From contig CM068584.1 in the NCBI GenBank assembly GCA_035048485.1, positions 61,479,458 to 61,543,457 of the forward strand: DNA of 64,000 bases. Direction: 5' to 3'. Within the stretch, counting starts at the first letter, position 1, and each line of letters opens with the position of its first letter. The translations under genes were made by a program, and so were the position numbers. This document shows, in pieces, positions 1-12,000 of the stretch. The stretch comes from Pteria penguin (lineage: Eukaryota; Mollusca; Bivalvia; Pterioida; Pteriidae). Under the pieces are notes generated by a model that saw nothing but the letters and a program-made list of their open reading frames with translations, was not told the DNA's origin and ran no database searches.

Positions 1-36
1 CATAAAAAGGATATACATTTGGAAACATAAACTTAC

Positions 37-367
37 AGAATTTGTAACTGAATGATTTGGGCATTCTTCCTGTGATGTTTGTGATGATGAATTCCATTTC
101 CATTTCCGTAAAGATTTGAGTTTTAAGTTTTTAGATGCCCCTTTAAGGATCGGGTCGTTACTTGTAACGCTGTCGTTGGAAGAGCAACTCCTTTCTGACA
201 CTGCTCGTGAAACCGTGCTTCCTTAACATTAAATGCGAAAACCATAATACAAAGTTAAAAAGATGAAAAAAGTACGCGTTAAATAGGGTGCATTTTTATA
301 ATTTCTTTTACTGATCGTATGCATTTATTTTATTCTTTTTTCATTCATTTTTGTCTGGGGGGTGTTT

Positions 368-398
<31 letters not shown>

Positions 399-3300
399 TT
401 TGTTTTGTTTTGTTTTGTTTTGTTTTTGGGGGGGGGGAGCTTTCAAAACACAGTAAGTATTGCTTCATAAAACATCCTTTTGAAAACAGTGATACTTGAG
501 CATTTGCAATTTGATTTAATTTCATTTTCCATACTATAGGACTAAAATAAGTTTACAAAGATATGAATTTTATATATGTAATGTTATGCCGCTCACAGAA
601 ACGTCTTTTTTCTTAATTATTGTGGAGATAGTATTTGATTTATAACAAATTACAACTTTACGTTGTATCGCTTCACAGGTTCTTCACCGTTACACTGAAA
701 ATGAGTGGGTTCGGTCTTTTTACCTGTTTTATTAGAGTATCACCATGGTCATCTTGAGAAAACAAAACTAGACGATCTTAGTGTGATCGCCTTGAGGGTC
801 CCGTCTTCTAACGACACAAAGTGCATTCAAGGAAAAAGCAGCGTTGTGAGAAAATATAAGAATACGCACGGACATAATGCAATTTTAGCGTCTTATCTTC
901 TCAAAACTTTCCTACTCCTGATCCGAATATTTTATTTTTTATTATCTTTTATTCTTCTATTTGTTTTTTTTTTTGTCTTTTTTTTTGTGGGAGGGGTTGG
1001 GGTGGAGGAGTGTTAGGGTTTCAAATAATCCATCACTGTGAGAAGAAAAAAAAAACAACAACTTTACTAGTCGAAAAACAATCCAACATGATGCTGTTAA
1101 TGTATTCCCTTTGCGCAAATTGAAATGGGAAATTTCTGTTTACCTTTCGATTGTATGGACTCATCGATGTTGTCCTGTGGCTCATTTTTTGTCGTTACAT
1201 CAAGTGATATAGTCTCTTGTTTTGTTGGATAGCTGTGTTGTACACAAAGTGGTAACTCAGTCTCTTCCTGTCCATAATTTTTTGGACTAGGTTCTGATGG
1301 GACGCCATTTACTTGGACTGAAGGTACAGTTCTGGTTGTCAGATGAATATCTTCAGTGTTGGCAACGTAATCATTTTGAAAATCTGTGAAAGAAAAGTAA
1401 GAATTTAAAGAGATTTTCTCTAACTATTTTGATATACACATATAAGATCACATTTAATAATGTTCCAAATATTCATAGAAAGAAACAAATAATCACTAAA
1501 ACTGTCATGGAATTATGTCCAAATTCTTTTTATTTAGCTTTTGTAACAAGTATTTATGGGGTATGCATTCCGAAGAAAATTCCAATGATATATGTGTGCT
1601 TTTTAAAGAGTCCTTATTATTTGTGGGACATAAACGATACAAATAATGTAATAGTGTTTAAGCACAACATATCCATATTTGTTTTCACTTCATAACGAAA
1701 TCAATATCATTTATAATTAACATTTTATATTTAAATTTTTGTAATTCCTTAGTCACACATGTTGTCCATTTGCTTGCATTGCATGGGCAATTCGATCTAC
1801 ATCATCAGATCAGAATATTGCAGATGCATCATGGCAACATGCATCGTATGCATGTGTTTTATTTCTTTGCATTAACACCTATATATAACTGTTATATTCT
1901 TTAACATGTACTGCATGGCGTTAGATCATCCAATCATTATGCAACAACAATGTTCAAATTATGTTTAAGCTACTATCAGAACAGTCGTGTATTCATATCT
2001 ATTGTTAATACACATGTTATTGTTAGTGTTTAACTGTATTTGTAATATACATTAGTAATTGCTAGTGTTTATATTTATTTTTGTTATAAATTATTTAATC
2101 GTATATATGTGCTATAATTTTTTTTTGTATAAAATCCATCGCCACTGCCATGTACTGTCAATACTACTCTTATTTATCATGTTCATACTATTGTCATTTA
2201 CAGTGATTTCATATCTTTTGTAAACTGCTTGTGTTCATATTAATTATCAATAACATTTTCATTTTGCGTCTTCAGACTTATTATCAACACCAACGCTATT
2301 TTTATTCATATTCTTGTATATAATTTCAGCATTGATAATATTCATATCTATTGTCAATACCGCTATCATTGTTCCTGTTCATATCTACCAGTGGTATAAC
2401 ACTTAAAAATCGAAGTCTAAGGTTCCTAACAAAGTCTGTAATTCGTCATCTTCGCTTATATTTGTGTCTTAAGAGTGGGACAGTTTAATAAGGGACCCCT
2501 TGTCATGGTATATGTTTGCACGTAACTGATCTCTTACTTCTTCGGATTGAACAGAATTATGAAGAAATATACGTATGCAATAATGATCCAAAAACAAGAA
2601 ATTATTTTAAAAAGGAAATTTTGGATCAAGTGAAATGTGTAAAAATGGTTAAATGTGACTGTGGCACTTACACAATACGGAGTATCGCAACTACTTAAAT
2701 CCGTCACGGTTTGCATTTAGTCACCTACCAAATCCATTGTTCTCGATGTGGGGACTTTTATGTGGGCAAAGTATGTCATAAATATATGACGTCATAACAA
2801 TCACAAAGTGCGCGTGTATGTTGACGTTATTGTAGTTGTGATATTCCGTATTCTATCATAATATTCATAAAAATTCTTACATTGGTTGATTGATTGATTG
2901 ATTTTTGTTTTACGTCACACCACGAATATTTCACGTATATGGTGACGGTATCTGCCTGATGCGGGGCATACAAATTTTGACCTTTGCAACGGACTCACCC
3001 GAAGCAGTGAGGGATCTTTAACGTGCCATGCATACCACGACCCGGGGCCTCGGTTTTTACTGTCTCATCCGAAAGACAGAACACCGACAAGACCAGAGCG
3101 GGACTCGAACCCCGGCCTCCCGATCAGGAGTCCGACGCGATACCACTAGGCCACGCCGGCTTTTCTTACATTGGAGGACCAGGAGAAGTTATTAACTTTT
3201 TCTAGAACTCAAAGTTAGTAAGTAAGTAATTGTAAGGCTAAGTATGAGTTTAATTGGATTTACATGACTAAAACCCTACTTACAACAATGTTACAAGAAT

Positions 3301-5185
3301 TATAAAGAAATGATTGTCAACATTACCTTTTCTTTTACCAAAGTATACAAAATATAGTACAATTTATAGAAAGATAAAATACCTTTTGAACTTCTCTGTA
3401 ATGACTGGATACTAGACGCGCCATCATTTGTATAATATATACCATCATTTCCTGGAGAATCGATAAGAATAAAAAAAAAACCAAATAAACACTTAATATT
3501 AATTCTGTCTTAAAATGTTCATGGTATTAAATAAATTAAATAATTGTAAATAACGTAAAGAGGAAAAATTAATTGTTTAATGATATTTATGATGATATAT
3601 AATGATATCCAGATTTTCTGAAATGCCAGTACGAGTAAATCATATCATTATTATATAAAGAGACCTACTCGGTTTGCCATTGACTGCATCCATAGGATGT
3701 AGACGATCTCCTTGAAAATAGAGAAAGAATAAGTAAATTCAAAAGAAAACCGAAAATAAATAAAACAGAAAGTAGTTGAACTAGTCTTGACTAATATATA
3801 TAGTAAGTATAGTAGTTGTTTAATTACTGTATACAGAGCTAACGATCCCAATAAACAGTCGTATTTATGTATTTACCATGTATTTAAGACGAAGCAATAA
3901 TTAAATAGATGCATGAATAATAAATAATACAAAAAATAATACGAAAGTAACTTGTGTCATAATACTATGTCACTAACGACAATGCACCACAGTGGATATT
4001 CAGGGACCCCTTACATTCTGAGGTTGGACGAGGTGCCCAGGAGGAGAGAGCGTCTGCTATTTGGCTAGTCATACCCATTGTGAGTGCCTTTACATGCAGA
4101 CGAGTGATGTAATTCTGCACTGTATAATGAGATGAATGCGAATAGATACCTTTTGGAAAGTGCCACTGCCATACAACATCAAGAAAACGCGGGGATTGAT
4201 TGATTCTTGTTTAAAGTCACACCACGAATATTTTACGTATATGGTGACGGTATCTGCCTGATGGGGGCATACAAATTTAGACCTTTGCAACGAACCCACC
4301 CGAAGCAGTGAGGGATCTTTTACGTGCAACGTATACCACGACACGGGGCCTCGGTTTTTAATTTCTCATCCGAAAGACAGAACTCCGGTTTCACCAGAGC
4401 GGGTTTGAACCCCGGCCTCCCAATCAGGAGGCGAGCGCGATACCACTAGGCCGCACCGGCTTCCTCCGCGATGAACTTTTTTACGAGCTCCACTTCGCAA
4501 AGGGAATAAGTGTGACGTTAATGTAAAATACGAAAGTAACTGGTTTTATATGGCTATGACACTAACAATATTGCACCTCATTTACTTCTACTTTTAGCCA
4601 TTGTAAAAATTATTTCCTAAACATGTTTAAAACCACTACTGCCTTAAATATTGCAACAAGTGACCTAGTTGACTCTTTGCATTGGCTGCTTTAATATACT
4701 TACTCCAGTGCTTCAAACGACCTGTAAAAATGATTGAAATCATTAGAAACTCTTTGAAATGAATGTTTGATTTATTTGTTTTCAATATCCACAAGTGTTA
4801 CCTTTATTTTGATGTTTGATTATTCGTGGCAACACAAACTAAATCGAAAATGTACGCATTTAACTCGATTATAACACGTATGTTTATAAGCATCATCTAC
4901 GTAAAATGAATTATTGATTATTTGTTTAAATCACGAGACCCAGAAACAATATAATTATTTAAGATAGAAATATAACCTTTGATTTCTTTCCTAAATATGA
5001 CGATGATAATTGTGGTGGATGCAACAATCACCCCAAGTATTACGCAGACAATAATCATTGTCAAATTTCCGTCTCTAGGAATTCTGGCAGGTGGGAGAGT
5101 TGTCACAGAACTGAGTAAATAAAATGAAATGAATAAAAAATAATTAAATAACTAATGCATAGCTAAACAAATAAATGAACAGATA

Positions 5186-5242
<57 letters not shown>

Positions 5243-6287
5243 GTTATTCATTCTCTTATCCTCTGCAATCACATCTTTCTAAAAGATATGATATTGTTAC
5301 CTTTCGTCCGTTACATTTCTTCCTTGGCACCTGGGATCTGAAATGTAGGAAGTTATACGGCATGACCGATTTACTTTTGTCATACGTCGTATTTGTTAAG
5401 AACTTTGCTTTATGTTTTATATACATTATTTTAAGTTCTATACATCTCAGTCATTCATAAAAGAAAACAACGAATGACATTATTTTGAGAAGGAATCTAT
5501 ATGTAGCTTATTTCACTCGTTTTCTATATTTGAGAAGCCATAATATTGTCTGTAAAAATATATTAAACGTAGCATGCCAAAGATGACATATTTAAAATGG
5601 GATAATTCGTAAAGGGTATGATACTCAATATTAAAGAAAACCAACAGCTTTCACAAGGTAACTTTATCTCTTCAGAATCTTACTACGACACCATTCAACC
5701 AACCATCTCAGAATCAAAAACACTACACAAGATAATTGATTACATTTTCAGAGCACATATAAGTCTATAAATGTCGGTGAACCATATGCGTATTTCGTTT
5801 ACTTCTGCATCTTTATTGATGCTGATTAGGGGGAAAGCATATAAAAGGTAACGAGGCAGTTACTATTGTGATAGTACGATAGATATATTTGTGACTCGGT
5901 GCTGGCCTATTGCTAATTGCAAAGACCGTCTTATCAAAAACATACCAATCTACAAAATCAATAAATACATTTTCTTATACTATACTTTATGCGAAAAAGA
6001 AATTCTTACACTTGTAAATTTCTAGGATAGAATATCCAGAATGATTGCGTGGAGGGCATCCTTTAAGGTTTGGCGGACAATGTAGGTAATTATTTTGGGT
6101 AACTAACAATGGTGTACCTGTCCGGGTGTCACATTGGTTAGTGAGTGGACATCCAACTGTAAGGAAATACAAATAATTAATACAAATTAATAACACTGGT
6201 ATTGTAGATTTAATACAATGAAGAGAAAACAAACACTGATGTATGTTCAGAAAAATATATAAACAAAAAATAACAATAACAACTGTG

Positions 6288-6319
<32 letters not shown>

Positions 6320-7063
6320 TATAATAATAACAATTATTACAACAATAACAACAAGAACAATAATCATCATCATCATCATCATAATAATAATAATAATAAT
6401 AAAAAGATGTAACCCAAAGTGCAGTCGTTACCTTGTGGATTAAGGGAAGTGTATTTCAAAAGAGAGAATACAGCTGAAACAGATATCTACGGACTGAAAT
6501 ATTTGAAATTGCAAGCACTCTATTAATATTTGAACAGAGTTACAGTTGAATATACCAGAATATACCTAGAAGTTTGCCAGAGGTTGCAATGCATTTTCAT
6601 TAACCTCTGTTTCCATAAGTGTGTATTAGGTTCTGCAGGGATGAAATAGTTTGCTTTGTAAATGACAAAGATATCTAAATAAAGTACATCTTAAAAAAGT
6701 AAGGAAAAAAATGAAAATTTTAACTAATAACATATATTTTGATTATAAATATATGATGTTGCCCTGTAAGCGAAAATTGATATAATAGTTGTGACTGTAT
6801 GATGAGACATTTACACATTATGATAATAGAACCAACATACGTCGCCTGGCCGGTATTCTGGAATCGAATATACATCCTTCCCTTAATTCAGCTCCCGATG
6901 CCATTAAACATACATATCTCTTATACCCCGAACAATTAAAAGAGTTGCTTCTTTCCGACCACTCTGCAGCAGTGGGGCATGCCGTCGTGAGTTTTGTGCA
7001 GTTCATACTCCCCGACAACGTAAATTCAGTTACAAAGAGGACACCAATTACAGCGTATATCAT
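37..7063 (-). CDS. Gene A: cysteine-rich type I membrane protein, 3' end beyond window
   Basis: I read nine exons on the minus strand: 7063-6841, 6156-6010, 5337-5301, 5110-4977, 4721-4704, 3710-3669, 3451-3383, 1383-1144 and 221-37. All have GT-AG borders, and they join to 365 open codons. A donor at position 36 shows that at least one more exon lies left of the window. Residues 1-18 form a signal peptide (MIYAVIGVLFVTEF...). The ectodomain (about 19-150) has ten Cys and N-glycosylation sites NCT, NCS, NHS and NVT. A helix at about 154-175 (IIVCVILGVIVAS) crosses the membrane. The tail contains IYYTND, NDYVAN and KNYGQ and is Ser/Thr-rich. The start has A at -3. Exon 5 is an 18-nt microexon. 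The exon 6 donor (GTAGGT) was chosen because a donor 4 nt downstream breaks the frame. The gene is head-to-head with B and is a paralogue of A'. The family is not recognised; a surface receptor is the likely role. Internal splice choices would need RNA evidence. Confidence 0.7.
373..437. repeat. (TG)n, (TTTTG)n and G tract in the last A intron seen
   Basis: Simple repeats between exons 9 and 8 of gene A; the frame on the minus strand is spurious. Confidence 0.9.
2886..3162 (-). mobile_element. tRNA-derived SINE, type 1, in an intron of A
   Basis: The head is on the minus strand, with tRNA-like boxes A (GGCCTAGTGGTATCGC) and B (GGTTCGAGTCCC). A central block reads ACGTCACACCACGAATATTTCACG and resembles the V-domain of mollusc SINEs (RUDI class). 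The tail is a GATT/AATC repeat. Perfect 12-bp target-site duplications TTCTTACATTGG flank it at 2874-2885 and 3163-3174. It lies between exons 8 and 7 of gene A. Confidence 0.88.
3990..4085 (-). mobile_element. Fragment resembling the 3' end of the Penelope-like element
   Basis: GAGGTGCCCAGGAGGAGAGAGCGTCTGCTATT...CACCCATTGTGAG-like sequence parallels AGGTGCCCGGGGAGAGTGAGTATCTCCTGC at 33340-33396, downstream of the reverse transcriptase. It is short and diverged, in an intron of A. Strand is by analogy with the larger copy. Confidence 0.4.
4194..4460 (-). mobile_element. tRNA-derived SINE, type 1, second copy in gene A
   Basis: Same family and orientation as the 2886 copy: the ends GATTGATTGATT and CCACTAGGCCGCACCGGC match with scattered changes. 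No clear target-site duplication remains, so it is probably older. It lies in the intron between exons 6 and 5 of gene A. Confidence 0.85.
5188..5240. repeat. (AAT)n microsatellite in an intron of A
   Basis: About 17 AAT units between exons 3 and 4 of A. A' has a similar (AAT)n tract in the same intron at 45262-45342. Confidence 0.93.
6288..6404. repeat. (AAT)n / (CAT)n microsatellite in A intron 1
   Basis: AAT units are broken by CAT units; frames of repeated Ile or Met here are spurious. Confidence 0.93.
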
Positions 7064-7846
7064 AATTCTCTGAAAAATAATAAATATAAATGAAATATAC
7101 TACCTTGTTTTAATCTTCTTTTAAATCTCACCAGATGGTAAACTACTATATCTATGACAGAGCATTGCCTAAGTGATTTAATAACATTTTAAAAGAGATT
7201 CATTCAATATGTCTACGGTTACACTTACTGATATCTATGACAGAGAATTGCCAAAGTGATTTCATGATAACAATGTGAAAGAGATTCATTCACTATGTCT
7301 ACGGTTACACATACAGAAAACAACAACGTTTAATTTAAAGGGGATACATCTACGTCAGTGATTGAAAAGCATAAAAGAATGTGGTCCACGAATTCCAAAA
7401 CTTGGTTCAATGTGGTAAAAAGTTATGTAAATCCAAGACAACCAGTATGAACAACCATACATTAAACATCAAATCTGAACTTGATTAATTGAACCCGTTA
7501 TTGAACACAATGGCCATTAGATTACTCACAACAAATAAAGGTGTCTATAACATCGAGTCTATACTTGGATAATAGTGAACTCCCCTGTATCTTTTGGCAC
7601 TGTTCAGTCCATTTAACGATTACATTATCGTGGGTGTGTAGGTGTGTGTGTATCGGTACTGTCTGACTGATGATTTCGGAGGGTATCACCAGAATTCTGT
7701 ATTGACCCGGACTAAATACATGTAGTTCTAAACCAACAACAATGTTTTTTTATACATTTTATTGCCAACCTTTATGTAAACAGAGTTATAATGTGTTACG
7801 TATTCCTAAAATAAGTAAATCATATATCTGTTTAATATGATATTGT

Positions 7847-7877
<31 letters not shown>

Positions 7878-9095
7878 ACGCTAGAGCAGTGAGATTTTGA
7901 TTTACTGAGAGTTGTCCTCCGTATACCACAAACGAAACATGGTGTTTCATATGTGTTTCCAAGGAAATGGTAACCGCAACCATTTAAATACTTCTATTAG
8001 AAGGAAGCAGAATCCAGGAAAGTGAAAAACGGTAGTGATTGTTTCCACCTTTGGGTAAGTGAACATAAATCGTGTTAATATCGGTCTGGCTGGCTGGATT
8101 CAATAAGGATATATTAGATTTGACAAGGAAAAGGGAACGTATACCTTGATAACATGTTGATGCATATTTGATATATTTATACAAACGTAATATATTGTTG
8201 AATTTCGGAGAAAGATGAGATATTCATAAACGAATCCACCAACAAAATAACTTTTTGGATAAAGAACAAAGTGAAGTTATATTGAACTTAAGGGTTTTAC
8301 TTTTTCCGTGATCTTGTGTTGCAATGAAACTTTCTACACAGTATTGGTTCATATTCAGTTTTATATACAATGCCGAGTTACATTTCTTTCTTCTGAATGT
8401 AAGGAAATTCATGGCAGGAGTGAGTAGCAGTTTAGGAAACGCTTACTCCTCCAGGGCACCGATTCTCACCTGTGAATTTCAGGAGTCCGTGATTATCCAC
8501 TGTGGTACATGGCATCACCTTATACTGTATTTTGCATTACATATTTTTCTATTTTAATCAAATGATAATGTAGATCTGATGATATATCAAAATCAAAAAG
8601 GATTTCCACGGTAAAATGAAAATTTATTTTCTTCTTTTCTGTATTGAGAATTAATTACATTGATTAATATAGATGCATTAGTTATTAGTATAGTGCATTA
8701 TCATTGCACTTTTTATCCCTGAGAGTTTTAAACGGATGAAAAATTCACAGATGAAGACATGAATGCATGATAGTTTGGAGTTGGGGTCACATGCATCGAG
8801 CCAAGTAACACTGGTAAAAATTAAATTAGAAACAGCTGTATTTCCTTCTGATCAAGGATGTTCAAATCTCGTCAACAACATCTAACATAAAGTGTATTCC
8901 GGTAACAGACTAATATTGGAAAGCACGATTTAAAGGAAGTATAGCATTTTAGATATAAAACGTGTAATATCCTGTTTAACTTACGATGCAATATGATAGA
9001 ATGGTAAATACATAAAGAATGTCAATGCGACTGAAGACAAATATATTCGGTTAAAAAACTCGACATCAAGATAAATGGATTTTAATGTGTAAAAC
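7064..9095. promoter_or_regulatory. Shared intergenic region between divergent genes A and B
   Basis: The two start codons face away from each other across 2.03 kb, so both promoters must lie here or in unseen 5' exons. It contains an 83-bp tandem duplication (7149-7310), a GA tract followed by a G tract (about 7848-7877), and no open frame I would defend. The last 250 bp before the B start align with the same position before B' (shared GTCAACAA, GGAAGTAT and GTAAAACATG). No core promoter motif is clear enough to call. Confidence 0.4.
7149..7310. repeat. 83-bp tandem duplication
   Basis: Two adjacent units begin TATCTATGACAGAG at 7149 and 7232, and both end with CTACGGTTACAC. It lies in the A/B intergenic region and is absent from the A'/B' one. 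Confidence 0.85.
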
Positions 9096-12000
9096 ATGCA
9101 TATGTATTTATATGGAGCGTTGGCAATGCTTTTTGCTTCACATTTAACCGCCGAAATTATCCGTGGATTGACTAATATATCATCGTGTCCGTCAGAGTTA
9201 AACCTATGGCGTCACAAGGAATCACTGAAGTCGTGCGATGAAGAAAAGGGATTTCTGTACCATTGTATGAAATCATCATGGGGAACTTTCGTTGAATTCT
9301 GTATGGTTCCTTTGTCTATCAATTTCTATGGTAAGAACATTTTGCATTAAGGGCCGTTAATTCATAAACGGTACTATAATATATAAAATACTAGTTGAGG
9401 AATATTAAAATAATGTACTTCGCCAAAGTTTACAGTACTTACATTCATGGGATTTTATCTTAAAGCCCTTAAGCATGATGTCGATAAATGTAATGCAGAT
9501 CTACATAATGCCCAGGAGCTCCTGATCTGTGTCACTGTACTGCGGGAAACGTACTATAGAGAGAGAACAAAATCCACTAATGTCACATGTAAAGGAATAA
9601 CTTATCAAATGAACATACAACTATCTCCTAATTGTAACATGCAAACACAAACACACAAATATTATAGTGTATATCCTTACATGAAAAGACCTATTTGTAA
9701 CAATATATCGGAAGAAAAATATTACTATACATGCATATCAACAATACATACCATTCTCTCTCTCTCTCTTCATCATTAAGATATGGCAATTATGAGCAGT
9801 ATGGCATTTGTAATTAATTCTATGAAGAGTAAAACATTCTCTCCCCCCCCGGGTGAAACCGTATGGACTATAGGTTTTACGCTGTCACTTTGTAGTCTGT
9901 GCGACGGTCTGTCTTTATGTCCATCTGTCTGTCACACTGTCTTTCCGTATTTAATAATCTAATTAACTTTGAAGTATTATTTGAAAAGCACTGAACGCAG
10001 GAGCAGTGATATTTTGCGATATATATTTTAAATAAATTTAAAATTTAAACTGAAAACCAAAGCTCTTTTGAGGAGAAGACCATGCATAAGGGAGGTATCC
10101 CTTTGCTTAATTTCAGCATGTAAATGACTAAATGATTGATTTTAAAACATTTTTGATACTCAACATAAAAATTCGTTCTTCTAGAATCGATCACTGTTCA
10201 ACGAGTATTTGAATTAATTAATAATAATAATAATAACAATTATTGTACTATGTGCAAAAGTGATGTTCCGTTTGCGTGTGAAATAAATGTATTTTCCAAA
10301 TAATATATTACCTGTGCATAAAAGTGAAAATCGGAACAGTTGGATTGGAGGAAGGAGTATGGTGTGTAGACACCGGCTCGTACATGTCATTAAATTTGAG
10401 AGTGTACATGTTATAACTAAAATGCGGTGCTTAGTATGTAAATATCTAAATGATTTATATTAAAACATGATTGATACTAGACATAGAAATTCGTTCGTCT
10501 AGAATCGATCATCACAGTTCGATGTTTTCTTTTCAAGTGAATTTCTAAGTAAACATGACCTCTCTTTAAATGTCGTCCCTAGTCTAGAGCTTATAACTAC
10601 CATGGTAGAGGTTCTTTAAGATTCGGACGTTAAACACAGGTTGGGGTATTGAGACTTATTTTAATACAAGAAGTGTTCAAAGTTTGTTGTGTAAATTTTA
10701 ACATTCTTTTTTGGTGGCCAAATCTTTGGGAAATATTTTCTAGTTATTGTAAAATAGGTACACTGGTTGGGATAATGTATTTCTAAAGCTACTCAGAGTT
10801 CAGAATATAATTACCTCTTAGCTAGGTCACCACTTCTGTTATGCAGAACTTTTAAGATAACTTCTATTATTGTGAAACAGCAGACCAAATTGTAGAGGAA
10901 AATTCTTATTTATACAGTAATGGAAAAAATATGTTAGCACATCAGTAATGAGAATAAAGCTATAAGATCCAAAATGCAACTCACAGTTATATCGAAGTAA
11001 ATAATATCCATTGTGTCTGAAAGGACTCTAACTTTCTATCCTCACTGCCAAGCATTTACTTTATTCAGAAAATGACAGTTCCGGATTTAATCTACCGACA
11101 AGTGTCTACGGTTTAACATAGACAAACAGATGTACAGATGTATACAAATACTGGTATTTAAAAAGAAAGAAAAAAGGTGATAGTAAAATAATCTATTGTA
11201 CTTTGTTATAACACATCTACATGCAAGAGATTGTTTTAACAAGTACGAAGATATTAGAAGTAGTCCTCCAAAGTACCCGAAGTAAATATTATCCATTGTA
11301 CGATTTTTTTTACGCTCATTTCTTAAATCTATGCCGTTTTCACGAAGTGTGTATATAAAAATTGAAGTATGATGGTTTATTTTTAATTAAGATGGATGCC
11401 CTCAAATACACATAAGTGACGATTTTCGCATTCTGTATGTCGAGTGCACACTCCGTGGAAAGTGTCCAAATGAAGATGATCCCACCTACCCATCTTATGA
11501 GCTTTACAAATGTAAGTTGTGTAATCATATCATAATATCAATCTATAAATCAATGATACTATTCGGATCTTATTCTTGTAATACTGTTCATGCATATGTT
11601 TCATATGCTCAAAAACATTAGTTTATTTTCTAATAAGCATGAAATTATGTATCCTTGTAGATGATGGCTGTTACAAAGAAGACTCAAAGGGAACCGATAT
11701 CAGCACAGAAAGGTAAGAAATATGCGTTATATTACTATGCACGTTTATACGGCAGATAAAGCCAATTATGAGACACTTCACGATTAGAAGGAGCTTACGG
11801 TGGCGATATTAACGATAATGTAATCGGAAGATAAAGACTTAAGATTTATTAGTGAGGACAGATGGATACAGACATTAGATATTAGATTCTCGAGGGACTG
11901 AAATATTAAATCAAACTTTAAATATATATCTATTTTTGTGCGTAAAATTTAACGTTATTTTCAGCGAACATTGTATTGTTATAATTTAGATAGTTGCGCA

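Noticed and set aside
5987..6443. Ile- and Met-rich frames on both strands
   Set aside because: Translation of (AAT)n and (CAT)n. Only the minus-strand part at 6010-6156 is real, as exon 2 of gene A.
9447..9779. 110-residue frame downstream of B exon 1, with a faint match to one at 23239
   Set aside because: It lies in B intron 1, has no counterpart at the same place in B', and the match is a few residues only.
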